A program made the translations under genes and the position numbers. This document shows, piece by piece, positions 6,823 through 15,243 of a stretch of DNA of 40,638 bases; the first letter of the stretch is position 1; each line of letters begins with the position of its first letter. This DNA is from Microvirga massiliensis (GTDB lineage: Bacteria; Pseudomonadota; Alphaproteobacteria; Rhizobiales; Beijerinckiaceae). The stretch spans positions 311,375 through 352,012 of the forward strand of contig NZ_LN811355.1 in the NCBI RefSeq assembly GCF_001006805.1, read 5' to 3'. A model generated the notes under the pieces. The model was not told the DNA's origin, ran no database searches, and worked only from the letters and a program-made list of their open reading frames with translations.

Positions 6823-7284
6823 TCACTCCCGGAGAGTGCTCAGGAATGCGACAACGTCCTCGATCTGCGCCGCCGAAAGAATCGGCTTGCCGCGCCATGC
6901 ATCCCCTACGCGCGTTAGATGATCGACCCGGTAATAGGACGGCATGAGCGTGTCCGGATTCAGCCGTGTCCCGTCGACCAGCCGGAGACGCAATTGCCCT
7001 TCGGACCAACGCGTACCGGAGCCCGCAAGATCCGGTGCGATCGTGCCCTGAAAGCGCTCTTCCGGAAACGGTCCGGAATGACACAGGAGGCATAGGCCCA
7101 CCTGCCTGTTGACCACGATCGCTCGACCTCGGGCCGGGTTCCCCGGGGATCCGGTCAACGAAGCAGAAATCTCGTTCCCGGTCACTTCATAGGCCACGAC
7201 GGGTTCCTCCGAGCGTGCCGGGCCCGTAGCACTCCAGAGCAATATCATCGCTACGAGCGCCGGGGCGTTACCCGAACACTTCAT
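6823..7284 (-). CDS. soxX: SoxX, monoheme cytochrome c subunit of SoxXA
   Basis: This 153-residue protein has a Sec signal (about residues 1-25), one heme motif CLLCH (65-69), the SoxX block IAPDLAGSG..WSEGQLRLRLVDGTRLNPDTLMPSYY with Met114 as the likely axial ligand, and a C-terminal helix (SAAQIEDVVAFLSTL). It partners SoxA. The start at 7284 lies inside the end of the flavoprotein gene (17-bp overlap), which argues for coupled translation. The frame extends upstream to 7380, but that part is an out-of-frame read of the flavoprotein gene. Confidence 0.92.
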   Translation of the reverse strand: MKCSGNAPALVAMILLWSATGPARSEEPVVAYEVTGNEISASLTGSPGNPARGRAIVVNRQVGLCLLCHSGPFPEERFQGTIAPDLAGSGTRWSEGQLRLRLVDGTRLNPDTLMPSYYRVDHLTRVGDAWRGKPILSAAQIEDVVAFLSTLRE

Positions 7285-8536
7285 GGGTGATCGTATCGAA
7301 CCAAGCCATGGCATAGGTCGCCTCGAGAGCCCGAAACGAGTCAGGGGCGTCGAGAGGGCTGATTCCTCCGGCTCCTGCAACCTCCGAAAGAAGGCCGTTT
7401 GCCGGGTGGTAAATACCCGCCACCGAGATTCCGTAGTCGGGAGCCACGAGGGAATAGCAGGTATTGATCAGCTTCGGAGCGGGCGGCTGCTCGCCACGGA
7501 TCAGGGACGCGACGGCAGCCGCGCAGCATTTCGCTTGGGCATTGGCGGTGAAGGCGGATTTCGGCATGGCGCCGCCGATCGCTGCGTCCCCGATGACGTG
7601 AATGTTGCGCTGAAGCGTCGATTCGAACGTGACGGGATCGATCGGGCACCAGCCGGTTCGATCGGCGACACCCGCCACATGCGCAATGCGCCCCGCCTGC
7701 TGAGGTGGAATGATGTTCGCCACGTCTGCCTTGTACTCGCCGAAGTCCGTCGTAACTGTTTTCGAAGCCGGATCGACGGACACGACCTTCCCGCCTTCCG
7801 CGAGCGGCACGTATTCGAGCAGGTCGGGATACAGTTTACGCCAGGCAGCCTGAAACAGGCGCTGCTTCGAGAACATGTCCTTCGCGTCGAGCACGAGTAT
7901 CTTCGAACGCGGCTTATGCGTCTTGAGATAATGCGCGATCAGGCTTGCCCGTTCGTAGGGACCAGGGGGACAGCGATAGGGATTCGGCGGGACGGACATC
8001 ACCACGGTTCCGCCGTCCTGCATCTCCCGGAGGTGGGCATGCAGGAGTTCCGTCTGTGGTCCGGCTTTCCAGGCGTGAGGCATGTTCTCCGCCGCGGCGC
8101 GATCGTAACCCGGGAGCGCGTCGAACCGGAGATCGATGCCGGGGGCGAGGACGAGCCTGTCGTATGACAGATCGGATCCGTCGCTCAGGAAGATCCGGCG
8201 CGCCGCCGGCTCTACGCGCTCCGCCGTCTCCTGAACGATGGTGATGCCCTGCTGACGCAGCGCATCGAAACCGAATTCCTGGCTTCGAAGGTCACGAAGG
8301 CTCGCCAGCACGAGATTGCTGAGTGGGCACGCGACATAAGTCGGGCTCGCCTCGATGAGCACGACTTCGAGCCCTGTACGTTGCAACTCGCGCGCGCAGG
8401 TCGCCCCAGCGAATCCTCCGCCGACGACGACTACCCGCGCGCTCGATTGCGCGAAGGAACGGCGCGCCAGCGAGCCGAGGGCCAGACCGGAGAGGGTGCC
8501 GAGGAACGCTCGGCGGTTCGGCCGCCAGGGTTGCAT
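7268..8536 (-). CDS. fccB: Sulfide dehydrogenase flavoprotein subunit (FccB/SoxF type)
   Basis: This 422-residue Tat-exported flavoprotein (NRRAFLGTLSGLALGSLARRSFA) belongs to the flavocytochrome c sulfide dehydrogenase family, which oxidises sulfide in the periplasm and reduces cytochrome c. The dinucleotide fold VVVGGGFAGATCARELQ is at about 35-51. Cys70 in ACPLSN fits the cysteine that holds FAD covalently. Cys189 in YRCPPGPYERA and Cys337 or Cys338 in KCC fit the active-site disulfide pair. The typical C-terminal FCSD domain (CYSLVAPDYGISVAGIY) follows. It sits 10 bp after a small cytochrome c and overlaps soxX, matching the soxF position logic of Paracoccus-type sox clusters. Confidence 0.92.
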   Translation of the reverse strand: MQPWRPNRRAFLGTLSGLALGSLARRSFAQSSARVVVVGGGFAGATCARELQRTGLEVVLIEASPTYVACPLSNLVLASLRDLRSQEFGFDALRQQGITIVQETAERVEPAARRIFLSDGSDLSYDRLVLAPGIDLRFDALPGYDRAAAENMPHAWKAGPQTELLHAHLREMQDGGTVVMSVPPNPYRCPPGPYERASLIAHYLKTHKPRSKILVLDAKDMFSKQRLFQAAWRKLYPDLLEYVPLAEGGKVVSVDPASKTVTTDFGEYKADVANIIPPQQAGRIAHVAGVADRTGWCPIDPVTFESTLQRNIHVIGDAAIGGAMPKSAFTANAQAKCCAAAVASLIRGEQPPAPKLINTCYSLVAPDYGISVAGIYHPANGLLSEVAGAGGISPLDAPDSFRALEATYAMAWFDTITHEVFG

Positions 8537-8546
8537 CTGTCCCTCC

Positions 8547-8837
8547 TTAAGGTGTCCTGCTCAGCCAGGCGGCAATTGCAGCGATCTCCTCATCGGAGAA
8601 GCCCTTGGCGATACGGTCCATGACCGTTGCCGGCTTGGTACCCTCCTGAAATGCCTTCATGGAGGAGACGATCTCTCCTGCGGGGCGGCCATTCAGCGCC
8701 GGGACGGGAGCGTTTCTGACTCCCGCAGGCGGATGACACCCGGAACATGAGGATGCGCCGGGAGGCGCCGCGGCCATCCCTGAGGCGGGGGCCGCGGCAA
8801 CAAGGAGAAGGGCGAGGCTCGCCCTCGAGGGTCTCAT
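8547..8837 (-). CDS. Small monoheme cytochrome c (FccA-like)
   Basis: This 96-residue protein has a Sec signal (about 1-24, ending GMAAA), one heme motif CSGCH (31-35), a central helix with candidate axial methionines, and a final helix EIAAIAAWLS, giving a mature class I cytochrome of only about 8 kDa. It starts one base after the molybdopterin gene and lies 10 bp before fccB. It could be the electron acceptor of the flavoprotein (a short FccA), of the molybdenum enzyme, or of both. FccA of many species is diheme and about twice as long; monoheme forms also exist. Cytochrome call sure, partner inferred. Confidence 0.85.
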   Translation of the reverse strand: MRPSRASLALLLVAAAPASGMAAAPPGASSCSGCHPPAGVRNAPVPALNGRPAGEIVSSMKAFQEGTKPATVMDRIAKGFSDEEIAAIAAWLSRTP

Positions 8838-8838
8838 G

Positions 8839-11013
8839 CTACGCCTTGCGGAGATCCGCGTGCTTGATCGGTATCGAGCGCACGCGCTTGCCCGTTGCGG
8901 CGAAGATCGCGTTCAGCACAGCCGGCGCGGCAACGGCAATGGTAGGCTCGCCAACACCGCCCCAGAAGCCGCCCGATGGCACGATCAGGGCTTCCACCGC
9001 TGGCATCTCGTCGATCCGCATGACCGGATAGGTATCGAAGTTCTCCTGCTCGATCCGGCCGCTCGCGACCGTGCACTCACCATAGAGCGCTGCCGACAGA
9101 CCATAGACGAAGGAGCCCTCGACCTGCGCAGCGACCTGCTGCGGGTTCACGACATGTCCCGGATCGGTGGCTGCGACGATCCTGTGGATCTTCAGCTTAC
9201 CGTCGTCACTAACGGAGATCTCCGCACAGGCGGCCACGTAGCTGCCATACCCCATGGTCTGCGCGAGCCCCCGATAGATACCGGCAGGTGGAGGTGTCCC
9301 CCACCCGACTCGCTCGGCAACGGCGTTCAGCACGGCGAGGTGCCTCGGATGCTGAGTCATCAGCTTGCGCCGGAATTCCAGCGGATCCTGACCCGTGGTG
9401 TGCGCCAGTTCGTCGATGAAGCACTCCAGGTAAATGGCATTCTGGTTCAGATTCACGCCGCGCCAGAATCCCGGGGGCACATGCGTGTTGCGCATCGCAT
9501 GATCGATCAGCAGGTTCGGGATCGTGTAGCCGATTGCCGCTTCCGCGCCTCCGGGATTGAGCCCCTGGAAAACGGCGGGATCCTTCCCGTTCTGGATATT
9601 CTGTGGGAAGATCGACGCAATGATCGACTGCCCGGAGATGCGCATGTGCAGCCCGGTCAGATTGCCCTGATCGTCGAGCGCGCCCGTCAGCTTGCATTGC
9701 GTGATCGGATGGTAGCGGCCGTGAAGCATGTCCTCTTCACGCGACCAGATCAGCTTCACGGGTGTCCCAGGCAACTGCCTTGCGATCGTCACGGCCTGGG
9801 TGACCCAGTCGTGCACGGCGCCACGCCGCCCGAATCCGCCGCCGAGGTGGATCTTGTGGACGTCGCATTTCGAGGGGTGCAGCCCGGCTGCCTCGGCAGT
9901 CGCAGCCAAGGCCGCTTCGCCGTTCTGCGTCGGAGTCCAGACCTCGCAGCGATCCGGCGTCCAGAGAGCCGTGGCGTTCATGGGCTCCATGGTGGCATGG
10001 TTCTGGAAGGGGTAGCTGTAGACCGCTTCTACCTTTTTCGCGGCAGACGCGATGGCGGCACGAGCATCCCCGACCCGGTTACCGTCCACGGCATGCTCGG
10101 CGTCTAGTCCTTCCTTGAGCATTTCGGCGATCGTCGCGCTGGACACCGTTGCGTTGGGTCCCTCGTCCCAGACGATGGGAAGCTCATCGAGCGCGCTCTT
10201 CGCGCGCCACCAAGTATCCGCCACCACCGCGACGGCGCTTTCGCCGACCGGGACTACCTTCTTGATGCCCGGCCTGCCTTGGATGGCAGCGGCATCGAAG
10301 CTTTTCACGCGGCCACCGAAGACAGGGCAGTCCTTGATAGCGGCGTTCAGCATGCCCGGTAGCTTGAGGTCGATTCCGTAGACCTGCTTGCCTGTCAGCT
10401 TCTCGGCCGTGTCGAGCCGCTTGAGCGGCTTGCCTGCGATCTTCCAGTCCTTCGGGTCTTTCAATGTGACGTCGGACGGAGGCGTGATCTTCGCAGCCTT
10501 TTCGGCGACCTCGCCATATCGGGCGGTGCGGCCGGAAGGACCGTGCTTGATCACGCTGTTGGCCGCGCTGCATTCTGAGACTGGCACGCCCCAGCTGTCG
10601 GCGGCTGCCTGGATCAGCATCTGCCGCGCCGTTGCGCCGCCTTTCCGGACGTAATCATGCGAATCGCGGATGCCCCGACTCCCACCCGTCGAGAAATTGC
10701 CCCAGACGCGGCTGCGGGCGAGATTCTGGCCGGGCGTCGGATACTCGGTCGTGACCTTCGACCAATCGCAATCGAGCTCCTCGGCGACAAGCTGTGCGAG
10801 GCCGGTCAGAGTCCCCTGCCCCATCTCCGATCGGGCGATCCGGATTAAGACGGTATCGTCTGGTCTCACCACGACCCAGGCATTGATCTCAGGGGCTGCC
10901 TCCTGCGCAACGGCATCGCTGAAGGGGATGTGGAAACCGAAGCTCAGACCACCGACCGCGGCGGCCGACCCGGCCAGGAAAGCGCGGCGGGAAACGCGAA
11001 GAGCAGTCGTCAT
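8839..11013 (-). CDS. Molybdopterin-binding subunit of an IorB-type molybdenum hydroxylase
   Basis: This 724-residue protein belongs to the xanthine dehydrogenase/aldehyde oxidase superfamily, in the branch of isoquinoline 1-oxidoreductase beta subunit. A Tat signal (SRRAFLAGSAAAVGGLSFG) points to the periplasm. Cofactor motifs include RIARSEMGQGTLTGLAQLVAEEL, GGGFGRRG, GFWRGV and the C-terminal GFWGGVGEPTIAVAAPAV with the catalytic Glu. There is no FAD subunit gene, as usual for this branch, which passes electrons to cytochromes. The ATG at 11013 has an AGGAGG site. It lies 23 bp after the 2Fe-2S gene and one base before a cytochrome c. The substrate cannot be read from sequence (aldehyde or N-heterocycle in relatives). 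Confidence 0.88.
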   Translation of the reverse strand: MTTALRVSRRAFLAGSAAAVGGLSFGFHIPFSDAVAQEAAPEINAWVVVRPDDTVLIRIARSEMGQGTLTGLAQLVAEELDCDWSKVTTEYPTPGQNLARSRVWGNFSTGGSRGIRDSHDYVRKGGATARQMLIQAAADSWGVPVSECSAANSVIKHGPSGRTARYGEVAEKAAKITPPSDVTLKDPKDWKIAGKPLKRLDTAEKLTGKQVYGIDLKLPGMLNAAIKDCPVFGGRVKSFDAAAIQGRPGIKKVVPVGESAVAVVADTWWRAKSALDELPIVWDEGPNATVSSATIAEMLKEGLDAEHAVDGNRVGDARAAIASAAKKVEAVYSYPFQNHATMEPMNATALWTPDRCEVWTPTQNGEAALAATAEAAGLHPSKCDVHKIHLGGGFGRRGAVHDWVTQAVTIARQLPGTPVKLIWSREEDMLHGRYHPITQCKLTGALDDQGNLTGLHMRISGQSIIASIFPQNIQNGKDPAVFQGLNPGGAEAAIGYTIPNLLIDHAMRNTHVPPGFWRGVNLNQNAIYLECFIDELAHTTGQDPLEFRRKLMTQHPRHLAVLNAVAERVGWGTPPPAGIYRGLAQTMGYGSYVAACAEISVSDDGKLKIHRIVAATDPGHVVNPQQVAAQVEGSFVYGLSAALYGECTVASGRIEQENFDTYPVMRIDEMPAVEALIVPSGGFWGGVGEPTIAVAAPAVLNAIFAATGKRVRSIPIKHADLRKA

Positions 11014-11036
11014 GATGTCCTCCTGTGCTTCCTGCC

Positions 11037-11504
11037 TCAACCGCGGCCGACCTCACCGCCATTGGCGGCGAGCTTGATGGCAGCACGGACACGATTGTAG
11101 GTCCCGCACCGGCAAATATTCGTGATCTCCGAATTGATGTCGTCGTCGGTCGGCTTCGGATTCTGCTGAAGAAGTGCCGCGGCCGACATGATCATGCCTG
11201 CCTGGCAGTAGCCGCATTGTGGAACATCCAGTTCGAGCCAAGCTTTCTGCACCGGATGCGAGCCGTCGGGTGACAGGCCTTCGATGGTCACGATCTTCTG
11301 ATCCGCATTGAACGCGCTGACCGGCATGGAGCAGGAACGCGTTGCGACACCGTCGACGTGGACCGTGCATGCGCCGCACTGCGCAACACCGCAGCCGTAT
11401 TTTGTGCCCGTCAGCCCGATCTGCTCGCGGATCACCCACAGCAGCGGTGTGTCCGGATCCACGTCGACGTCGACCATCCGGCCGTTCACGTTCAGTTTTG
11501 CCAT
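11037..11504 (-). CDS. 2Fe-2S subunit of the molybdenum hydroxylase (IorA type)
   Basis: This 155-residue protein has the two-domain layout of the small subunit of molybdenum hydroxylases: a plant-ferredoxin-like cluster with Cys38, Cys43, Cys46 and Cys58 (GCGVAQCGACTVHVDG) and a helical cluster with Cys97, Cys100, Cys131 and Cys133 (PQCGYCQAGM, NICRCGTY). It carries electrons from the molybdenum centre. With no signal of its own, it should be co-exported with the Tat-bearing large subunit. The ATG at 11504 is chosen over 11543 because GGGAGAG precedes it. It is the first gene of the eight-gene unit ending in soxA. Confidence 0.92.
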   Translation of the reverse strand: MAKLNVNGRMVDVDVDPDTPLLWVIREQIGLTGTKYGCGVAQCGACTVHVDGVATRSCSMPVSAFNADQKIVTIEGLSPDGSHPVQKAWLELDVPQCGYCQAGMIMSAAALLQQNPKPTDDDINSEITNICRCGTYNRVRAAIKLAANGGEVGRG

Positions 11505-11838
11505 TGGTTCTCTCCCGACACCGGTAACCTCGCCCATCCACAAGACGGGACATAGAAGCTCAGGATCATCGGACTCGATTCGGCGACTCCACCGAGAAAC
11601 GTGGAACGGCCCGATGAAAGCGTCAGCTTAGTCGCAGGGAATCCCACCCGTCCAGGCAACTGTTCTTGATCGGGCAGTTCAGTGGTCGACGCCGCCAGGC
11701 AGCCTAGTTTTGGAGGTTTTAGAACTCTCGACCGCGATCTCTCGGCTCACGACGATCAGTGGCTAGGGGACGTTCGTGGCAAGTTGCAGAGACATGCCGA
11801 ACGGCTGGTGCGCCTGACCACGAATCGACCCTAAGATA
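11505..11838. other. Divergent intergenic region upstream of the molybdenum hydroxylase-sox unit
   Basis: This 330-bp stretch separates the eight-gene minus-strand unit from the plus-strand WYL gene and should contain its promoter and any operator. I found no convincing -35/-10 pair on the minus strand, no clear dyad and no credible ORF. Confidence 0.4.
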
Positions 11839-11867
11839 TTGAAAACCAGCCAGGAATTCCCATATCC
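11839..11867 (+). promoter_or_regulatory. Promoter candidate for the WYL gene (possibly leaderless)
   Basis: TTGAAA (11839-11844) and ATATCC (11862-11867) are 17 bp apart. The -10 ends only 5 bp before the ATG at 11873, and no Shine-Dalgarno precedes that ATG. If real, transcription would begin at or next to the start codon. Confidence 0.35.
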
Positions 11868-11872
11868 GGCAC

Positions 11873-12232
11873 ATGCTGGAATACGACTTTCCACCTGCTG
11901 ACCAAGACCGGGCGAACGCGGTTCACACCGATGGAGTGTGGCGCGTCATGCCGCTTGCTGGTCACTTCCAACTCGACTATCGCGATGTGACAGGGCGCCG
12001 GACGCGTCGTGCGCTCCAGGCGCTGGAATTGAAGGTAGGCCCGGGAAAGGTCCTGCTTGGCGGGATTGATGAGACGACTCAAGCCTATCGGGGCTTCCGG
12101 GCAGATCGGATCTCCCGGCTGCAGGACCTCGAAACCAGCGAGACCGTCGACCGGAACATCCTCGATTGGTTGATCCGCTATGCGGACCGGCAGAATCGAC
12201 CACGGCACCGCTCCCCAGGAAAGGCTGCTTGA
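11873..12232 (+). CDS. Stand-alone WYL-domain protein
   Basis: This 119-residue protein matches a WYL-type module: a strand-rich core LDYRDVTGRRTRRALQAL...GGIDETTQAYRGFRADRISRLQDLET, the FRxDRI-like tail being the most telling part, then a C-terminal helix. In larger proteins WYL domains sense ligands or nucleic acid and are joined to a helix-turn-helix. Here no DNA-binding domain is present. The start is uncertain: the ATG at 11873 lacks a ribosome binding site, and an internal ATG at 11948 is possible. It is divergent from the molybdenum hydroxylase-sox unit and converges on the acylphosphatase gene 9 bp away. Confidence 0.7.
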   Translation: MLEYDFPPADQDRANAVHTDGVWRVMPLAGHFQLDYRDVTGRRTRRALQALELKVGPGKVLLGGIDETTQAYRGFRADRISRLQDLETSETVDRNILDWLIRYADRQNRPRHRSPGKAA

Positions 12233-12241
12233 GGCCGCCGT

Positions 12242-12535
12242 TCAGGCCGTTGGCAGGATCCGGAAGCGGCCGGGGGTCGCTGGGAGGTCCTCCCCGTAGA
12301 TCGTCTCGACCGTCTCCACCCGGGCATGCCGGGGCCCCCTCCGGCAGGTCTCGACCATCTCGGCCACGAGGTCGGGAGGACCGACGAAAAGCGCCTCCAC
12401 GAATCCGTCTCGCCGGTTCCGCACCCAGCCCGAGAGGCTCCGTAGTTCGGCCTCATCCTGTGTCCAGGCGCGAAATCCCACACCCTGCACCTGCCCGCTG
12501 ATCAACACCCGCTTGGTGATCGTCGGTTCACTCAT
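12242..12535 (-). CDS. acyP: Acylphosphatase
   Basis: This 97-residue protein is the classic small acylphosphatase that hydrolyses acyl phosphates. The phosphate-binding loop GQVQGVGFRAW (with Arg22) and the catalytic Asn40 in LSGWVRNRRDG are both present, and the C-terminal ETIYGEDLPATPGRFRI fits the family. It is cytosolic with no signal. It lies downstream of the pcc genes on the same strand, after a small ABM-like gene and a 195-bp gap that holds nothing recognisable. Confidence 0.93.
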   Translation of the reverse strand: MSEPTITKRVLISGQVQGVGFRAWTQDEAELRSLSGWVRNRRDGFVEALFVGPPDLVAEMVETCRRGPRHARVETVETIYGEDLPATPGRFRILPTA

Positions 12536-12730
12536 GTTGCGCCCTCCCGATTAGCCAAAAACTTCCGAGCTGCCGCTACGCGCAGCACGCATTGGGACAA
12601 ACGCCTTCAGCAATGGAAGTTCGCACGAGAGGAGAACGAGCGCTTCGAAAGGTGGTGGCGAGTCCATGCGCCACAGGGCAAGATCGGCCGGAACCTCTTG
12701 TCGGGCAGCCAAGGATGCCGCTCAAAATCG

Positions 12731-13099
12731 TTACAGCACCTTCGGGTGATCCGACCTCGGGATTGTCGCTGCGCCAACCCTCCATCGTTCCGTTTCCAGG
12801 AGCACTCTGCGGCGACGTTCAGCCTCGAAATCCAGGATGGGTTGGCTGTCGTCGATGAATTGGCCGAAGTTCTCCTGAAAAGCAGAGGCGGTGCTCCAGA
12901 TCCCGACATTCACATATGTCGTCCAGCTCGGATCCATCTCCCACCGGATCCAGGGACGGGCCTCGGGGCTCTCCGCTCGACTCAGGAACTCTGCGACGAG
13001 GCCGGTCCGGTCCATGACGCGTGAGCGCGTGGACCAGTAATCCAGGAAGGCATCCTCCTGCCCTTTCCGGATACGCCATTCCACGACAACGATCGACAT
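12731..13099 (-). CDS. Small ABM-like (dimeric alpha-beta barrel) protein
   Basis: This 122-residue protein begins MSIVVVEWRIRKGQEDAFLDYW and has the helix-strand pattern of antibiotic biosynthesis monooxygenase-like proteins (strand, long helix, FLSR, WTTYVNVGIWSTASAFQENFG). Members are small cofactor-free oxygenases or heme-handling enzymes, but many have no known job. The ATG at 13099 is preferred to the frame start at 13150 because the family begins with this strand. It lies 133 bp downstream of pccA and may be read with it. Fold call moderate; function unknown. Confidence 0.6.
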   Translation of the reverse strand: MSIVVVEWRIRKGQEDAFLDYWSTRSRVMDRTGLVAEFLSRAESPEARPWIRWEMDPSWTTYVNVGIWSTASAFQENFGQFIDDSQPILDFEAERRRRVLLETERWRVGAATIPRSDHPKVL

Positions 13100-13232
13100 G
13101 GCAGCATCATCGTACGCCCCTGGCTCGATCTCGGTCCGACAAGGGTCCACGCTACGCCCCTTTTCCCAACCCCTTCAGCCTAGCCGACGATGTCTCCCGA
13201 ACCAATATCGTTGATCAGGAGCTCTATCCGAC

Positions 13233-15233
13233 TCAGGCGAACTCCATGATGACGGCGTCGACCGCGAGACTCTCGCCCTCCTTGGCGAGAATGCGGGCCA
13301 CGGTAGCGTCCCGCTCGGCGCGCAGCACGTTTTCCATTTTCATCGCCTCGACGATGCAGAGCGCCTCTCCGACCTTCACCTCCTGGCCGGGACTGACGCT
13401 GATCGCCTTGACGAGACCGGGCATCGGACACAGCAGTTGCTTGCCGGTATCCGCAATCATCTTCTCCGGCATCAGCGCGGCGAGCGCCGCCTCCCGCCGG
13501 GTATAGACGCGGGTCTCGGCCGCCGCGCCGGCATGGGACAACCACATGCCATTCAGCACCGGCCTCACCAGGACCGAAATCACCTCTGAGCCGACGGTCC
13601 CGGTCCAGACGGGATCGCCCGGACGCCACTCCGAGATCACCGGCCAGGTGTCGCCGTTCATGAGGATCTCGACGCCTGTGTCGGACTCCCCGATCACGAT
13701 CTCGAAGCGTTCATCCCCAAGCTGTACGACTCGCTCGCGCTCGAAGCGCACGAAGCGGCTGGGCCGCATCTGACCCGTGATCTGCCGCTTGCGCTCGTTT
13801 ATGAGGTGATCGATCGCGGCCCCGACGGCAGCCATCCGGAGGGCAACGCTTCCCTGCGGCTGCGGCGCCTTGAAGCCGTCCGCGAACTCCTCGGCAATGA
13901 ACCCCGTGGAAAGCCGCCCCTCGCGCCAGCGCGGATGCTGCATCAGAGCCGAGAGGAAGGGAATGTTGTGGCGGATACCATCGATCGCGAAGGCATCGAG
14001 AGCGTTTGCCTGCGCCTCGATCGCCCGCTCGCGTGTCGGGGCATGGGTCACGAGCTTGGCGATCATCGGATCGTAATAGATCGAGATCTCGCCGCCCTCT
14101 CCAACGCCGGTGTCATTGCGGATCGTGACGTCGCCGAAGCTTCCTTCTGGGGGCGGCCGGTAGGTGATCAGGCGCCCTGTCGAGGGCAGAAAATTGCGGG
14201 TCGGATCCTCGGCATAGATGCGGCTTTCGACCGACCAGCCGTTCAGCTGGATATCGGCCTGCGTGAGCCGCAGGCGCTCGCCGGCGGCGACCCGGATCAT
14301 CTCCTCGACGAGATCGATTCCGGTGATCATCTCGGTCACGGGATGCTCGACCTGCAGCCGCGTGTTCATCTCGAGGAAGAAGAATGAGCGGTCCTGGCCG
14401 GCCACGAACTCGACCGTGCCGGCGGAGTCGTAGCCGACCGCCTTTGCGAGCGCGACCGCCTGCTCGCCCATCTTCCGGCGCGTCGCCTCGTCGAGAAGCG
14501 GCGACGGCGCCTCCTCGATCACCTTCTGGTTGCGGCGCTGGATCGAGCATTCGCGCTCACCGAGATAGACCACGTTGCCGTGCTTGTCCCCGAGCACCTG
14601 GATCTCGACATGGCGCGGATCCGTGATGAACTTCTCGATGAAGACCCGGTCGTCGCCGAAGGACGATGCGGCTTCTGACTTCGCGCGGGCGAAGCCCTCG
14701 GCGACCTCGCCGGCCGAATAGGCGATGCGCATGCCCTTGCCGCCGCCACCCGCGGAAGCCTTGATCATCACGGGATAGCCGATCTCGTCCGCGATCTGCA
14801 CCGCCTGGTCGGGGGAATCGATCACGCCGAGGACGCCTGGCACCGTCGAGACCTTCGCGGCGGCGGCCGCCTTCTTGGACTCGATCTTGTCGCCCATCGC
14901 GGCGATCGCACGCGGGTTCGGCCCGATGAAGGTGATGCCGGCCGCGGCGAGCGCCTGCGGGAAGGCTTCGCGCTCCGAGAGGAAGCCGTAGCCTGGATGC
15001 ACCGCCTGCGCACCGGTTTCGCGGCAGGCCGCCACGATCTTCTCGATCACGAGATAGGAGCGCGCCGCTTCCGGGGGCCCGAGATGGACGGCCTCGTCGG
15101 CCATCGCGACATGCATGGCGTCCCGGTCCGCATCGGAGAACACCGCGACGGTGCGAATGCCCATCCGCCGCGCCGTCTTGATGATCCGGCAGGCAATCTC
15201 GCCCCGGTTGGCGATCAGGATCTTCTCGAACAT
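13233..15233 (-). CDS. pccA: Propionyl-CoA carboxylase alpha (biotin) subunit
   Basis: This 666-residue protein carboxylates its own biotin with ATP and bicarbonate and hands CO2 to PccB to make methylmalonyl-CoA. Domains in order are biotin carboxylase (about 1-450: ILIANRGEIACRII, the ATP-grasp loop KASAGGGGKGMR, FLEMNTRLQVEHPVTEMITGIDLV), a BT linker region, and a C-terminal biotinyl domain with EAMKMEN as the lysine site. The FLPSTGRLITYRPP block and overall length fit PccA rather than a 450-residue AccC. It lies 10 bp after pccB. The ivd gene at 3862 and this pathway share branched-chain amino acid breakdown. Confidence 0.93.
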   Translation of the reverse strand: MFEKILIANRGEIACRIIKTARRMGIRTVAVFSDADRDAMHVAMADEAVHLGPPEAARSYLVIEKIVAACRETGAQAVHPGYGFLSEREAFPQALAAAGITFIGPNPRAIAAMGDKIESKKAAAAAKVSTVPGVLGVIDSPDQAVQIADEIGYPVMIKASAGGGGKGMRIAYSAGEVAEGFARAKSEAASSFGDDRVFIEKFITDPRHVEIQVLGDKHGNVVYLGERECSIQRRNQKVIEEAPSPLLDEATRRKMGEQAVALAKAVGYDSAGTVEFVAGQDRSFFFLEMNTRLQVEHPVTEMITGIDLVEEMIRVAAGERLRLTQADIQLNGWSVESRIYAEDPTRNFLPSTGRLITYRPPPEGSFGDVTIRNDTGVGEGGEISIYYDPMIAKLVTHAPTRERAIEAQANALDAFAIDGIRHNIPFLSALMQHPRWREGRLSTGFIAEEFADGFKAPQPQGSVALRMAAVGAAIDHLINERKRQITGQMRPSRFVRFERERVVQLGDERFEIVIGESDTGVEILMNGDTWPVISEWRPGDPVWTGTVGSEVISVLVRPVLNGMWLSHAGAAAETRVYTRREAALAALMPEKMIADTGKQLLCPMPGLVKAISVSPGQEVKVGEALCIVEAMKMENVLRAERDATVARILAKEGESLAVDAVIMEFA

Positions 15234-15243
15234 GCGGCAAGCC

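Noticed and set aside
8836..10107. 423-codon plus-strand ORF opposite the molybdopterin gene
   Set aside because: Shadow of a coding region; no start signal or family features.
12592..12858. 88-codon plus-strand ORF between acyP and the ABM-like gene
   Set aside because: It runs antisense into the ABM-like gene and has low-complexity, motif-free sequence.
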